Below, piece after piece: positions 8,567-18,192 of a stretch of 64,000 nt of DNA. Numbering within the stretch: the first letter of the stretch is position 1; every line of letters begins with the position of its first letter. This DNA comes from CAVSWT01 sp963731745 (GTDB lineage Bacteria > Bacteroidota > Ignavibacteria > Ignavibacteriales > Ignavibacteriaceae), in the NCBI GenBank assembly GCA_963731745.1, contig CAVSWT010000008.1, forward strand, positions 62,001 to 126,000. The letters run 5' to 3'. The notes under the pieces were generated by a model, which did not search any database, was not told the DNA's origin, and saw nothing but the letters and a program-made list of their open reading frames with translations. The position numbers were made by a program, and so were the translations under genes.

Positions 8567-8642
8567 AAATAGGAATTCCAAAATGACAACAAATTTCCAT
8601 ACAACATAGCAAAGCAATTTTATGAAAGTGATTTAATTTCAT
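8565..8642 (-). CDS. Cys-rich leader peptide (25 aa) of the sulfur operon
   Basis: A 25-codon ORF starts with ATG at 8642 and stops with TGA at 8565-8567. Residues 11-21 read LLCCMEICCHF, with TGT TGT at codons 13-14 and 18-19, so four of 25 codons are Cys and one internal codon is Met. It lies between a Bacteroidota-type promoter and an attenuator terminator in front of metZ. The peptide itself probably has no function beyond sensing Cys-tRNA charging. The ribosome site is weak by Shine-Dalgarno standards, as is common in this phylum. Confidence 0.75.
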   Translation of the reverse strand: MKLNHFHKIALLCCMEICCHFGIPI

Positions 8643-8674
8643 TGGGTTTAATAATTTAGTTTTGAGTTCTGACG

Positions 8675-8703
8675 CAATATAGGAAAATAAATTTTATTTT
8701 CAA
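8675..8703 (-). promoter_or_regulatory. Probable promoter of the metZ operon
   Basis: On the minus strand TTG (8703-8701) and TATATTG (8681-8675) are 19 bp apart. This matches the Bacteroidota -33 TTG and -7 TAnnTTTG pattern except for one T. Transcription would start near 8668 and include the Cys leader ORF and the attenuator. Confidence 0.5.
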
Positions 8704-9090
8704 TATGCTATTATCCGATATTACCTAATCATATATTATAAATAAGTAAAATTGAAAAAGAATTTTCATCCAACTAAAATTCAAACCAAAATTAATTTTA
8801 TCCGTCTAAAAACCATAAGAGCCAAATGCATTGGATAACTGATAATAAATGATAATTATATTATTTAATTCAAAATAATTTGTGATTTAAATCTTAAATA
8901 GAAGAAAAGATTTCTTTTGCCTTTTATTTTAATTACAAATCTTACAATTTATTATAAATTAAATCCATAATTGATGGATAAGCAGCAGCTTCAATAGTAA
9001 AAATTTTTTTTTAATAATTTATGAAATAGATACTCTACTTTTTGATGATCTGTTAATTAAAAATATTTCACAATTAGTGCGGAGTAAACT
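8704..9090. other. Intergenic region, AT-rich, no gene seen
   Basis: Between the metZ leader promoter and the next plus-strand gene there is very AT-rich sequence with stops in all frames and no convincing RNA structure. It should contain the promoter of the gene at 9091, but I could not pick a clear -33/-7 pair. GGAG (9080-9083) is the ribosome site for that gene. Confidence 0.5.
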
Positions 9091-9537
9091 ATGCTTATCA
9101 ATCCACTCGACAGAAGTAATTTCTTCAAAGGCTTACTAATACTACTAGGCAAAGAAAAAAAATTAACCAAGGCTGAATGCGAAATGCTGACTCAAATTGC
9201 AAAGTCATTGGGATTTAATTCTGAATTTGCTGATAACGCTATCAAAGAATTTTTAGGTAACAAATTCATTATTGAAGAACCTCCTGTGTTTTCAGATTGT
9301 AATTTTGCCGAGATTTTTATAAGGGACGGGATGAAATTGGCATTATCAGATAAGATACTAAATTTTGATCAAATCGAATGGTTATCAAAAACAGCTTTGA
9401 AAAATAATCTATCAAAGCAATGGGTGTTTATCGAATTGGAAAGTGTGCTTGATAATTTTAGCACGAAGAATGAAACACATTTTGATATACAAAAATATGT
9501 TGATCCGTTGTACAATTCTAATTCGTTTGCTAATTAA
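9091..9537 (+). CDS. Hypothetical helical protein, possibly TerB-like
   Basis: The 148-residue soluble protein has no signal peptide or membrane span. It is predicted by eye to be mostly helical, with a pattern (KKLTKAECEMLTQIAKSLGF, then LALSDKILNFDQIEWLSKTALKNNLSK) of two helical repeats containing acidic loops. This layout recalls the TerB/DjlA-like fold, but the match is only suggestive. It has a good ribosome site (GGAG) and stands alone between divergent and convergent neighbours. Function unknown. Confidence 0.7.
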   Translation: MLINPLDRSNFFKGLLILLGKEKKLTKAECEMLTQIAKSLGFNSEFADNAIKEFLGNKFIIEEPPVFSDCNFAEIFIRDGMKLALSDKILNFDQIEWLSKTALKNNLSKQWVFIELESVLDNFSTKNETHFDIQKYVDPLYNSNSFAN

Positions 9538-9597
9538 AATAAGAAGCGTTTAATACTGTCTTTAAATGCTAATATTTTTATTAATTCGATTAAGAAA

Positions 9598-10467
9598 TTA
9601 TAATTGCTTTATTGGTAAAGTAACTCCACTGCGAAGATGCAAATCCCGCTGAGGAAATGGTATTTCAATTTTATACTCTCTAAACTTTTTAACTATAGCA
9701 CAGTTCAGTTCAGATTGTATATAATAATATCTTTGGGGATTCTCAATCCAGACTCTCAACTGCATATTCCAGGAAGATTCACCAAATTCTCTAAAAAGCA
9801 CTTCCGGTTCTGGAGTACGTAAAACATTTTTATTTTCATCAGCTGCCTCTCGAAGTGCTTTAAGCACTGAATCTAGATCCGAATTATAAGAAACACCTAT
9901 ATCGAGATCAATACGAATTCTTTTATCTCCGTGAGACCAGTTTATAACCGTGGATGAAATAAAGTCTGAGTTAGGTACTATATATGAGATGTTATTTAAT
10001 GAGCGGATGGTGGTAGATCTTATATTTATATTTTGAACATCACCCTCAGTATTTCCAACGGTTACTCTATCACCGACACTTATAGGACGTTCAAAAAGCA
10101 AGATAATTCCTGCTATAAAATTTGATGTTACATTTTGAAGTCCGAATCCTATTCCCACTGAAAGAAATCCAAGGATTACGGTTAAACCTGTTAAATCAAT
10201 ACCGATAAATTGAAAAGCAACCACAACGCCGATGAAGACAATAATATATTGAATTAGTTTAGAAAGCATAAATTGTATGCTTTCCTCTAATTTAAACTTG
10301 TTGAGTATTCTCAACAAAAATTTATTGCGGGATACTCTTGATAAAAAAATAAAGACAATAACTATCAACAAAAATAGTAAGATTGACAAAATGGTGATGT
10401 CAGTACCGTTTAGAGTAAAAAGTTTATAATGAAAAACTTCTATCATTTTATTTAAAATATTTTCCAT
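9598..10467 (-). CDS. Small mechanosensitive ion channel, MscS family
   Basis: The 289-residue inner-membrane protein has three predicted spans (about 20-42, 62-85, 90-120). The pore-lining third helix runs into GFGLQNVTSNFIAGIILLFERP, and the beta domain starts with VGDRVTVG, the core signature of MscS. It opens under membrane tension to release solutes during hypo-osmotic shock. It is the last gene of the amine cluster, 15 bp after the C45 hydrolase. Channel co-location with amine metabolism may help export small products, which is inference. Confidence 0.93.
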   Translation of the reverse strand: MENILNKMIEVFHYKLFTLNGTDITILSILLFLLIVIVFIFLSRVSRNKFLLRILNKFKLEESIQFMLSKLIQYIIVFIGVVVAFQFIGIDLTGLTVILGFLSVGIGFGLQNVTSNFIAGIILLFERPISVGDRVTVGNTEGDVQNINIRSTTIRSLNNISYIVPNSDFISSTVINWSHGDKRIRIDLDIGVSYNSDLDSVLKALREAADENKNVLRTPEPEVLFREFGESSWNMQLRVWIENPQRYYYIQSELNCAIVKKFREYKIEIPFPQRDLHLRSGVTLPIKQL

Positions 10468-10482
10468 ATTATCTTTCGATTT

Positions 10483-11478
10483 TTATAAAGAAAGTTTACT
10501 CTTGGATACTTTTCCGATTCTTATTGTAGTAGTTTCCTCTTTAAAAGAATCTATTGATTGCCTGATAAATTTTTCGGGCCAATGTATTTCGACTGATTTT
10601 TCTTTAGGATGATAAACTGATGTATACAATGTTCCAAACGCTTTTTCAAAATTGGTATTATATAATGGAGGTTTAAGAAATTTTTTTATTATAGCTTTTT
10701 CTGTTAAACTCTGTTTTTCTAAAAGCCCTTCTAAATAATTTTTCCTTTCAACTGTAGACGTAAATTTTGCATAATCTTCCCATTCAATCTTACTTTGATG
10801 ATTTGTGCAAATGGGTGAATTTGTAAAAATAGTTTCTCTATCGGGAGATAAAAAAGCAGTAGAAAAATTTTGTTTATCATCTAAAACCGTTACGTTGTAT
10901 GGCATATGAACCGGAATCCTTTGGAGTGCTTCCTTCGCACTTTCCGTGGTTTCGCATGTTTCAAGTATATAGCGTAGGAGCAGGGTAATACCGAATCCCT
11001 CCCCCACTATCTTTCTACCTCCAAATGACAAAGAAACTGATAAGCCGGCATCATTTATACCATCAAGAACTCCCCATATACTATCACTCATTGCAATTAC
11101 AGGACGCAGCCAATTGGTATATAAAAGAATACCTTCATAAAAGGAAGAGCTGAAATCATAATTTCTTATTAATGCAGGCTGATCATTTTTTCCCCAAACA
11201 ATTTGTGAACATCCGGTAAGATACGGAGGAGGACAGTATTGTGATAAAAACCTTGCTTCAACATCCCCACCACCGGCAAGCTCAACAAGATTTTCATAAA
11301 TTGGAAAAATCTCTGGCATAAAATTTCTAAGTTTCATGGATGACGTCGTGTATCCGGGACGTGCAGAGTAGCCTTCAGATAAGAACCAAATTTTATAACT
11401 ATCCCAAAATTTTTCAAATAATTTTTTCCACTTTTCTCCAGGTTTATCTTCGCTGACTGCATTAAGTGTTAATATCAT
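10483..11478 (-). CDS. C45-type acyltransferase/amidohydrolase (Ntn hydrolase, IAT-like)
   Basis: The 331-residue protein resembles isopenicillin-N acyltransferase/C45 and choloylglycine-hydrolase Ntn enzymes. GCSQIVW places Cys90 as the likely N-terminal nucleophile after autocleavage of a roughly 89-residue propeptide. Arg105 and Asp108 in LIRNYDFS match the conserved Arg/Asp pair, and DGINDAGLSVSL is the typical following loop. Such enzymes cleave linear amide bonds. It lies 3 bp after the ATP-grasp gene, so one enzyme may make an amide and the other remove it. Substrate unknown. Confidence 0.8.
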   Translation of the reverse strand: MILTLNAVSEDKPGEKWKKLFEKFWDSYKIWFLSEGYSARPGYTTSSMKLRNFMPEIFPIYENLVELAGGGDVEARFLSQYCPPPYLTGCSQIVWGKNDQPALIRNYDFSSSFYEGILLYTNWLRPVIAMSDSIWGVLDGINDAGLSVSLSFGGRKIVGEGFGITLLLRYILETCETTESAKEALQRIPVHMPYNVTVLDDKQNFSTAFLSPDRETIFTNSPICTNHQSKIEWEDYAKFTSTVERKNYLEGLLEKQSLTEKAIIKKFLKPPLYNTNFEKAFGTLYTSVYHPKEKSVEIHWPEKFIRQSIDSFKEETTTIRIGKVSKSKLSL

Positions 11479-11481
11479 ATG

Positions 11482-12966
11482 TTACATTACTTTAAATCCA
11501 CCAATTTCGGCAACTTTCTCTTCAGCTTTTTCCATGTGCAGTGGAGTCTCTCCTTCATAATATGATCTTATCCCTTTTATCCAGGTTTTTGCTCTGTCAG
11601 TTAACTTAAAATCTTCAGTCATCAATCTTCCTCTCATGACTAAAATTCCAAGGTCGCAGCCTTCGTATCTGTAATCGCCTTCTTTACTTATTCTTAAAAA
11701 GAAAGCTTCGGATTCTTGCTCAACTGCTCTTCGATGAGTGTCATAACGTGAGTAAATAACATTTCCGTCCGGTGACAATTCCCATATTCCGGTTTTAGGA
11801 GCTTTTGTGATTATATCTATCGAATCTTCAGTATGCTTAATTACCATTTGGCTCCAGGTATCCATATTATCAGACTTAGACCAACGATTATTAATTTGTT
11901 TAATATTTAATTTATAATCTATATCCATCCATTGCAAGATATGAAATAAAAACAAGGGGCAATCTGCAAGTGCAAAAAGAGAATGATTGGTAATTGAACT
12001 TGCCCCGGTTATACGTGGATTTAATTCGCCCAAATATAGTTCACCGGAATCTTCATCAATTAAAAAATCAAGTTCAAAATATCCTTTATATCCTTCTTTT
12101 CTTAATTGATCACCAAATTTTTCTGTGTATTGTTTTGCCAGCTTTCTGATTTTGGGAGTGAATGCATTTGCATAAATTTCATTTCCGCACCATCCGCCTT
12201 TATAGGGGGTGAGTTCTTTAAATCCTACCAGTTCTGTCATCAATGGGGCAACAATTGTTCCTTCCTTTGTAACGCAGGCCTCGATCGCTGAACCTCTGCA
12301 ATTAATTCGTTTCATTATTTTAACTTCGGATTCTCTTACAATTTCTTCTTCGTACTTATTCCATTCTTCTTCATTAGAAATAAAAAAAGTTGTATGCCCG
12401 GAATCCCCAAATGGTGTTTGTACCACTAAATCATTGCCGAGATGTTTAGTGATTTCTTTTAAATGAGCATAGTCTTTTACATTCGACAAGACATAAGGAA
12501 CACAAGGTACGCCGGCTTTTTCTGCAACTCTGTTGGTAACAACTTTGTTATCAAGATTATTTCTTAATTTTGCGGAAGGGAAACATACTTCCAACCCTAA
12601 TTGTTTAGCAAGGGTTTCAGTTTGTTCATCGAACATTAAAAATAAAGCTTTCCCATTTCCTCCACGTTTTTTTATAAAATCTGCAACTTCTTTATGCTCG
12701 AGAAGATAGTTATTAATATCCTCTATACTTTGAAATTCATCATGAGGCTGTTCCGTAGGGGTTAATACATTAGGATGCTTTTTATCAAAACATTCTATAT
12801 AACAAATAAATTTAAAGGATTTAACCCATTCATCAGCACCAAGTAAATTAAAATTAGTAGCACTTATAAAATAAATAGGTACTTCATTTTTATAAAAGAA
12901 ACTCCTGATATCAGAAACTCCTCTTAAAATATTTTGTTTTTTAATTTTGGTTTTTACTTCACTCAT
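11482..12966 (-). CDS. ATP-grasp ligase, biotin-carboxylase-like
   Basis: A cytoplasmic ATP-grasp protein of 494 aa. The flexible nucleotide loop VVQTPFGDSGHTTFF (181-195) and the Mg-ATP site ELDFLIDEDSGELYLGELNPR (298-318, with Glu298, Glu314, Asn316, Arg318) are clear. The N-terminal 130 residues form a Rossmann-like preATP domain and the C-terminal 130 residues are unfamiliar. There is no biotin carboxyl carrier partner, so an amino-acid or amine carboxylate-amine ligase is more likely than a carboxylase. It sits between the decarboxylase and the C45 hydrolase. Confidence 0.8.
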   Translation of the reverse strand: MSEVKTKIKKQNILRGVSDIRSFFYKNEVPIYFISATNFNLLGADEWVKSFKFICYIECFDKKHPNVLTPTEQPHDEFQSIEDINNYLLEHKEVADFIKKRGGNGKALFLMFDEQTETLAKQLGLEVCFPSAKLRNNLDNKVVTNRVAEKAGVPCVPYVLSNVKDYAHLKEITKHLGNDLVVQTPFGDSGHTTFFISNEEEWNKYEEEIVRESEVKIMKRINCRGSAIEACVTKEGTIVAPLMTELVGFKELTPYKGGWCGNEIYANAFTPKIRKLAKQYTEKFGDQLRKEGYKGYFELDFLIDEDSGELYLGELNPRITGASSITNHSLFALADCPLFLFHILQWMDIDYKLNIKQINNRWSKSDNMDTWSQMVIKHTEDSIDIITKAPKTGIWELSPDGNVIYSRYDTHRRAVEQESEAFFLRISKEGDYRYEGCDLGILVMRGRLMTEDFKLTDRAKTWIKGIRSYYEGETPLHMEKAEEKVAEIGGFKVM

Positions 12967-13147
12967 TCTTAACCTTTAGAATTGTATTTTTTGAAATGTT
13001 AAAACTTTTTAATAAACTTTCAATTTTTAACAGAAATCTTTTTGTTATTAAGTGGAAGGATTTCTCAATCACTTCGTTCCTTCTAAAACGAATTGATAAT
13101 ATTTTCATTACACTAAATGTTATTTTTATTTTTGATGAAACAGAACT

Positions 13148-15937
13148 TTAATTAATTACTTTCTCAACCTTCTTCTTTCTGGTGTTATTTTCTTTTCTTT
13201 TATGACCACCATTAGGTTCAATCCGAATATTTGAAATGTTAGCAGTTATTTTTTTTGCAATCTGTTTTGATTCAATACTTTTAACAGCGTCTTCACTAAA
13301 TACCCTAAAGCCAAGATCACTTCTGTATCCGTGAATTTCCTTAACATCAAGAGCATTCATGAAATCAATTATTTCTTTACTGAATACCTGTCCTGGAATA
13401 AGCACCGGGAAACCGGGAGGATAAGGAATAACAAATGATGCTGAAACTAATTCTCTTCCGGAATCCATAACATTATAACAATCTTTTAGTTTTACATACT
13501 CACAAATTTCTTCATTATATGCTAAAAAAAAGGCTGATCTAATATCACCTTCAGAGGTATCGAGATTAGGGCGAAAAGCTGCATGAAATCTGCTGAAATC
13601 AGGCAGCGGCGGGTTTTCTTTATTCAAAGAATGAATTAATTTATTTTGAACATCAGCCTCATCATTATTTAATGATTCATTTGTTTCCTCAATTTGTTTT
13701 GCAATTTTTAATAAAACTCCAAGCAAATAAGCAACAGAGCTTCTCCTCGTCCCTATATTAGTCATGAATAAGACTGTATTTCTTGAAGTCTTATTTATTT
13801 GAATTCCGAACTGATCCATTAAATATCGGTTTTTAAATGTATCGCCGTCAACTCCGGTGTTACCTATAAACAGCGTAACCTTTGTTGGATCCAAAACAAA
13901 TTCATCATTAGCCCAGGCTTTTTCCATTCTGCTCCACCCGTTGTCGGTATCATAATATTGTGCAATTCCAGAATCCCTATGTTTTTCGGGAATAATATCT
14001 TTAATTGTTAACACATGGAAATATTTATTAAGCCTGGGATGAGAAGTAATTTTTTCTCTTAATATCATAGCCATTTCAATACTTTTTTCAACAAGCTCGT
14101 ATGCTTCAAAAGCAGTTTGTCTTCTTCCTACATCAAGAGACGCGAGTATTTGGTAATTTGCAGAAGTTGATGTATGAGTCATATATGCTTCATGAAAAGT
14201 ATCTTCAACTTTCTTTCTAAATTCTTCATCGAAAATATGTATCATCGAACCCTGACGAAGCGATGAAAGTGTTTTATGAGTCGATTGAGTTGAGTACACT
14301 CTAATTTTAACTTTATCCGGATCAGGTAGATTAGATAATGATTCTGAATTGTTTATTGATTTTTTATTTTGATTATATTTTTTTCTGTATTCTTCGCTCT
14401 TATAAATCGTACAAAGTTTTGATGCAACATTCATTGCAGTTCTTTGTCGGTAAACAGAAGTAAAAGAAGCGAATCCAAACCAAGCCTCATCCCAAAGGAA
14501 AATCATGTCTGGTTTAATTGAAAGAATTTCTTGCATCACTTTTTCCACATTATAAACCAGGCCATCAAAAGTACAATTTGTAAGCACAAGCATTTTAACT
14601 TTATTTAAGTTTCCCGCTTCTTTTAACTCATAAAGTTTATTCTTTATTTCCTCAAGAGGAACAGCTCCGTAAATTGAATAATCTTGAATCGGGTAAGAAT
14701 CAAGATAAACGGGAAATGCACCCGCAAGAACCAATGCATAATGGTGAGATTTATGACAATCCCGATCTATCAAAACAATATCACCAGGTTGAACCAAAGC
14801 CTGCTGAACAATTTTATTTGCAGTTGAAGTTCCGTTAGTTACAAAATAAGTGTGTTGAGATCCAAATGATTTAGCAGCTAATTCCTGAGCTTTTTTCAAA
14901 GGGCCTGTAGGCTGGAGTAAAGAATCAAGTCCGCCGGTAGTTGCTGAAGTTTCCGCAAGAAAAATATTTCTTCCGTAAAAATCACTCATATCATGAATCC
15001 AATGAGATTTAAATATTGAATTTCCTCTTGATATCGGCATAGCATGAAAAACCCCGGTAGGTCGTTGGCTGTATTCAGTTAATGCTGTAAAGAATGGAGT
15101 TTCAAATCTTTCTAAAATTCCTCTTCGGAGGCTTAAGTGAAGCTCCTGAATATCTTCCTGACGATAAAATATTCTTCTAAAATTTTCAAATACATTTGTA
15201 GATATTTTGTCGAGTGATGTATCAGTCACATAATATAGATCTAACTCTGGCCGAAAAGCCTTAATTATATTGGCTAAAATAGGCCCCAGCTCTGACTCGG
15301 TTTTATCATCTGTCGTATATTTTAAGATACTTGAAATAAACGGCTTTAATATTTTAAGATTATTTTTTGATTTAAATTGAATTCCATATCTAATTACAAC
15401 GCTTTGAATATTGTAATTAAATAATAAAGCTATTAAAGCATCTTGAAAGGTTTTTGTTACAACTATATCATAGATAAATTTATCTTTAGTATTTCTTATG
15501 TCAGAAAATTTTTCTTTTAATTCAGCTTCTTCTTTGTGAGATAAATTATCTATGAATAAAACTTCAAAATAATGCTGCCTCTCTCCAACGTCCTTTGTAC
15601 TTTTTTCTTTAGTTCCTAATTGTGAGTACTTGTCCCGGTATGATTCGCTAATTAACATTCTCACTATTTCAGAAATAGAGTTTGAAAAAGAAGCATACTC
15701 TTTTTTATCATACATTTTTTTAAGACGAGTCAAATTCTCTATCCCCGGATAGGCCCAGTATTGTTCAACAATCTTTAAATTATCAAACAAATCCAGAATT
15801 CTTTTTTTTATTTCTGAATTCTCATTACTATAAACTTTATTTTCTAATTGACTGGCGGTTTGTTTAAAGTTATTCCAAAGATCAGCTCTGAATTGCGTAA
15901 TGTTATAAAATCTATTTGTTAACCTTTCACTCGTCAT
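13148..15937 (-). CDS. Orn/Lys/Arg decarboxylase family protein, long form
   Basis: A PLP-dependent fold-I amino-acid decarboxylase of 929 aa. HKSHH at 395-399 stacks on the cofactor, Asp483 (LWDEAW) binds the pyridine N, and Lys555 in STHKTLSSLRQGS is the Schiff-base lysine. The catalytic part covers about 295-780 and is followed by the usual C-terminal domain. The N-terminal 290 residues are a mostly helical region in place of the standard wing domain. The tail is strongly basic. The substrate cannot be read; neighbouring amidase and aminotransferase genes would fit arginine to N-carbamoylputrescine or a related diamine route. Confidence 0.85.
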   Translation of the reverse strand: MTSERLTNRFYNITQFRADLWNNFKQTASQLENKVYSNENSEIKKRILDLFDNLKIVEQYWAYPGIENLTRLKKMYDKKEYASFSNSISEIVRMLISESYRDKYSQLGTKEKSTKDVGERQHYFEVLFIDNLSHKEEAELKEKFSDIRNTKDKFIYDIVVTKTFQDALIALLFNYNIQSVVIRYGIQFKSKNNLKILKPFISSILKYTTDDKTESELGPILANIIKAFRPELDLYYVTDTSLDKISTNVFENFRRIFYRQEDIQELHLSLRRGILERFETPFFTALTEYSQRPTGVFHAMPISRGNSIFKSHWIHDMSDFYGRNIFLAETSATTGGLDSLLQPTGPLKKAQELAAKSFGSQHTYFVTNGTSTANKIVQQALVQPGDIVLIDRDCHKSHHYALVLAGAFPVYLDSYPIQDYSIYGAVPLEEIKNKLYELKEAGNLNKVKMLVLTNCTFDGLVYNVEKVMQEILSIKPDMIFLWDEAWFGFASFTSVYRQRTAMNVASKLCTIYKSEEYRKKYNQNKKSINNSESLSNLPDPDKVKIRVYSTQSTHKTLSSLRQGSMIHIFDEEFRKKVEDTFHEAYMTHTSTSANYQILASLDVGRRQTAFEAYELVEKSIEMAMILREKITSHPRLNKYFHVLTIKDIIPEKHRDSGIAQYYDTDNGWSRMEKAWANDEFVLDPTKVTLFIGNTGVDGDTFKNRYLMDQFGIQINKTSRNTVLFMTNIGTRRSSVAYLLGVLLKIAKQIEETNESLNNDEADVQNKLIHSLNKENPPLPDFSRFHAAFRPNLDTSEGDIRSAFFLAYNEEICEYVKLKDCYNVMDSGRELVSASFVIPYPPGFPVLIPGQVFSKEIIDFMNALDVKEIHGYRSDLGFRVFSEDAVKSIESKQIAKKITANISNIRIEPNGGHKRKENNTRKKKVEKVIN

Positions 15938-15955
15938 AATATCTCCTCGTACTTT

Positions 15956-16864
15956 CTATTGAACCGGTAATTCAGCTGATGGAGCTGGATCAATCAATCC
16001 TTGATTATCGGTCTTTTTAATTTTAGCAGGTTTGCTTAGTTCTCCTAAACTATCTAGGTATGGGAATTTCTGATTTTTATTATAAATTGAAAAATCTACA
16101 GCACGATCTCTAAAGCTTTTTAATGGTTGGCCTAATTTTAAAACCCCATTCTCACGACTTCTTTTTACTAATTCTAAATTTATCTCAAGAGGCATCATTT
16201 CTTCGCCTGAATCAGCTTGGTATAAAATTCGTCCATCAGGCCCACAAATAATGGAACGTCCATTTCCTCCAGATTCAAGACCGTTTATATCAAAAATAAA
16301 ACATTGATTTATTGCTGAAGAAGCTCTTACAATTGAAAGTTCAATCTCACGATCCATTGTTCCGGTTAAAGTCGGATGCAAAATTACTTCGGCTCCCATC
16401 ACAGCCAATGTCCGTGTAGTTTCCGGGAACCACATATCATAACAAATAGAGACACCGAATTTTCCAACATCATCAACATCAAATACAAAAAATTCTTGTC
16501 CGGCTTTCACACCAGCTTCATATGGATAAAAAGGAAACATTTTTCTATATCTTCCAACTACAACACCGTCTGGATTGATCACTGATGCTGTATTATAAAT
16601 TCCATCTGCTGCTTTTTCAAACATACTTCCGGGTAAAAGCCAAATCCTGTGTTTAGCCGCTATTTTACAGAATTCATCTTCTATTTTATTTGGAAATGGT
16701 TGCGCATATTTTGTTGAATATCCGAATGTCGATAATTCACTGAAGACAACCATTTGAACCCAAGGGTATGTGTACATCAGAACTTCAATTTTGTGCTTCA
16801 TTGTTTCAACGTTATTAACGTCAAACACTTTCATTTGTATACCGGCTATTGAGAATGGTTTCAT
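15956..16864 (-). CDS. Carbon-nitrogen hydrolase (nitrilase superfamily amidase)
   Basis: The 302-residue cytoplasmic enzyme has the Glu-Lys-Cys triad of the nitrilase superfamily: Glu43 (FSELSTFGYS), Lys108 (YRKMFPFYPYE) and Cys141 (SICYDMWFPE). N-carbamoylputrescine amidase, aliphatic amidase or omega-amidase are all possible, and the length (about 300) suits the first. It overlaps the upstream aminotransferase by 4 bp (ATGA) and is followed 18 bp later by the decarboxylase, so the three are surely co-expressed. The C-terminal 25 residues are Pro/Lys-rich and extra to the core. Confidence 0.85.
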   Translation of the reverse strand: MKPFSIAGIQMKVFDVNNVETMKHKIEVLMYTYPWVQMVVFSELSTFGYSTKYAQPFPNKIEDEFCKIAAKHRIWLLPGSMFEKAADGIYNTASVINPDGVVVGRYRKMFPFYPYEAGVKAGQEFFVFDVDDVGKFGVSICYDMWFPETTRTLAVMGAEVILHPTLTGTMDREIELSIVRASSAINQCFIFDINGLESGGNGRSIICGPDGRILYQADSGEEMMPLEINLELVKRSRENGVLKLGQPLKSFRDRAVDFSIYNKNQKFPYLDSLGELSKPAKIKKTDNQGLIDPAPSAELPVQ

Positions 16865-18192
16865 GTTTTTTGGAATTCTTTTATGTGAGATTTTTTGTTA
16901 GTTAATTTTAATAATTCAGTTTCAATAATATTTAAACCTTTTTCTAGTAGTTTGTCGGATATGGTTAAAGGAGAAAGAATTCTAATTACATTTTTGTTTG
17001 TTCCGGCGCTTAATAGAATAACTCCTTTTTCTAGACAGGCATTTATCAAATCTGAACAAAGTTTAGCATTTGGATTTTGAGGATTATTGTTTTCAACTAG
17101 TTCAAATGCCATCATTGCACCCAAGCCCCGAACATCCCCAACGGAACTGCATTTACTTTTAAGTGATTCAAAATGTGAACGAATTTTTATACCAATCTCT
17201 TCAGCTTTTTTATTAAGATTAATGTCTTCCATATATTTAATATTAGCAATTGCTGCCGCACAACAGACGGGGTTTCCTAAATACGTTCCACCAATCGTTC
17301 CAGGTTTTGCAGCATCCATAATTTCAGCTTTACCAATAACTGCTCCTATCGGCATTCCTGCGCCCAATGATTTTGCCCAGGTTGAAATATCTGGAGTGAT
17401 TCCATAATGCTGGTACGCTGCCCACTTGCCGGTTCTGCAAAATCCTGACTGAACTTCGTCAACAATTAATACTATTTTATAATCATCACAAATTTTTCTT
17501 AAAGTTTTTAAATATTTTTCAGGTACCGGATTAAAGCCGCCTTCACCCTGGACAACTTCAATAATTATTGCTGCTACATTATTCGGGTCAACTAATTTTA
17601 GAAATGATTCCTTCAGCCTGTCAATTTCTTTTTCCACAAAATCTTCAAAAGATAATCCTTTGCCGCTCTGAAAATAATTTGGGAATGGAAGCCGGTAAAC
17701 TTCAGGAGCAAATGGGCCGCAGTCATATTTGTAAGCAATTTTCGATGTTAATGTCATTGCCATCATTGATCTGCCGTGGAAGGCATCGGTGAAACAGATT
17801 ACTGCATCTTTTTTGGTTGCCTGTCGTGCAATTTTAATAGCGTTCTCAACAGATTCTGCTCCGGTATTTGTAAGCATTACTTTAGTATTTTTCCCGTGCG
17901 GAAAAAGTGACGCTAATTTTTCACAGAGCTCAATATATGGTTCATAAGTTGCGACATGAAAACAAGAGTGAATAAACTTTTTTGATTGTTTAATTATTGC
18001 TTCAACAACAGGTTCAGGGCAATGACCTGTATTTAAAACTCCTATCCCTCCCGCAAAATCAATCAGCTCATTTCCATTTGCATCCTTAATGATCGAGCCT
18101 TTTGCAGAAACCGCAGTAGCATTATTAAAAATACCTATACCATTAGGAACAATATTTTTACGTCTTTCAAATAAATTATCTTTAATTTTCAT
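16861..18192 (-). CDS. Class III (omega) aminotransferase, GABA/putrescine-type
   Basis: A fold-I PLP aminotransferase of 443 aa from the ATG at 18192. An in-frame TTG at 18228 would add 12 residues but has no better ribosome site. Motifs include GTGAES-like LTNTGAESVENAIKIAR, the Asp-containing VDEVQSGFCRTGK, and the Schiff-base Lys in TWAKSLGAGMPIGAV. 4-Aminobutyrate or diamine:2-oxoglutarate transamination is the family expectation, yielding a semialdehyde. The divergent aldehyde dehydrogenase 225 bp away would oxidise such a product. It heads the minus-strand amine operon. Confidence 0.88.
   Translation of the reverse strand: MKIKDNLFERRKNIVPNGIGIFNNATAVSAKGSIIKDANGNELIDFAGGIGVLNTGHCPEPVVEAIIKQSKKFIHSCFHVATYEPYIELCEKLASLFPHGKNTKVMLTNTGAESVENAIKIARQATKKDAVICFTDAFHGRSMMAMTLTSKIAYKYDCGPFAPEVYRLPFPNYFQSGKGLSFEDFVEKEIDRLKESFLKLVDPNNVAAIIIEVVQGEGGFNPVPEKYLKTLRKICDDYKIVLIVDEVQSGFCRTGKWAAYQHYGITPDISTWAKSLGAGMPIGAVIGKAEIMDAAKPGTIGGTYLGNPVCCAAAIANIKYMEDINLNKKAEEIGIKIRSHFESLKSKCSSVGDVRGLGAMMAFELVENNNPQNPNAKLCSDLINACLEKGVILLSAGTNKNVIRILSPLTISDKLLEKGLNIIETELLKLTNKKSHIKEFQKT

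Noticed and set aside
8510..8680. SAM or other metabolite riboswitch before metZ
   Set aside because: No conserved SAM-I/II or cobalamin cores are visible, and the leader ORF with paired Cys codons and an antiterminator explains the region.
17087..17407. 106-codon plus-strand frame inside the aminotransferase gene
   Set aside because: It is the antisense shadow of a conserved PLP enzyme, with no start signal and no recognisable motif.
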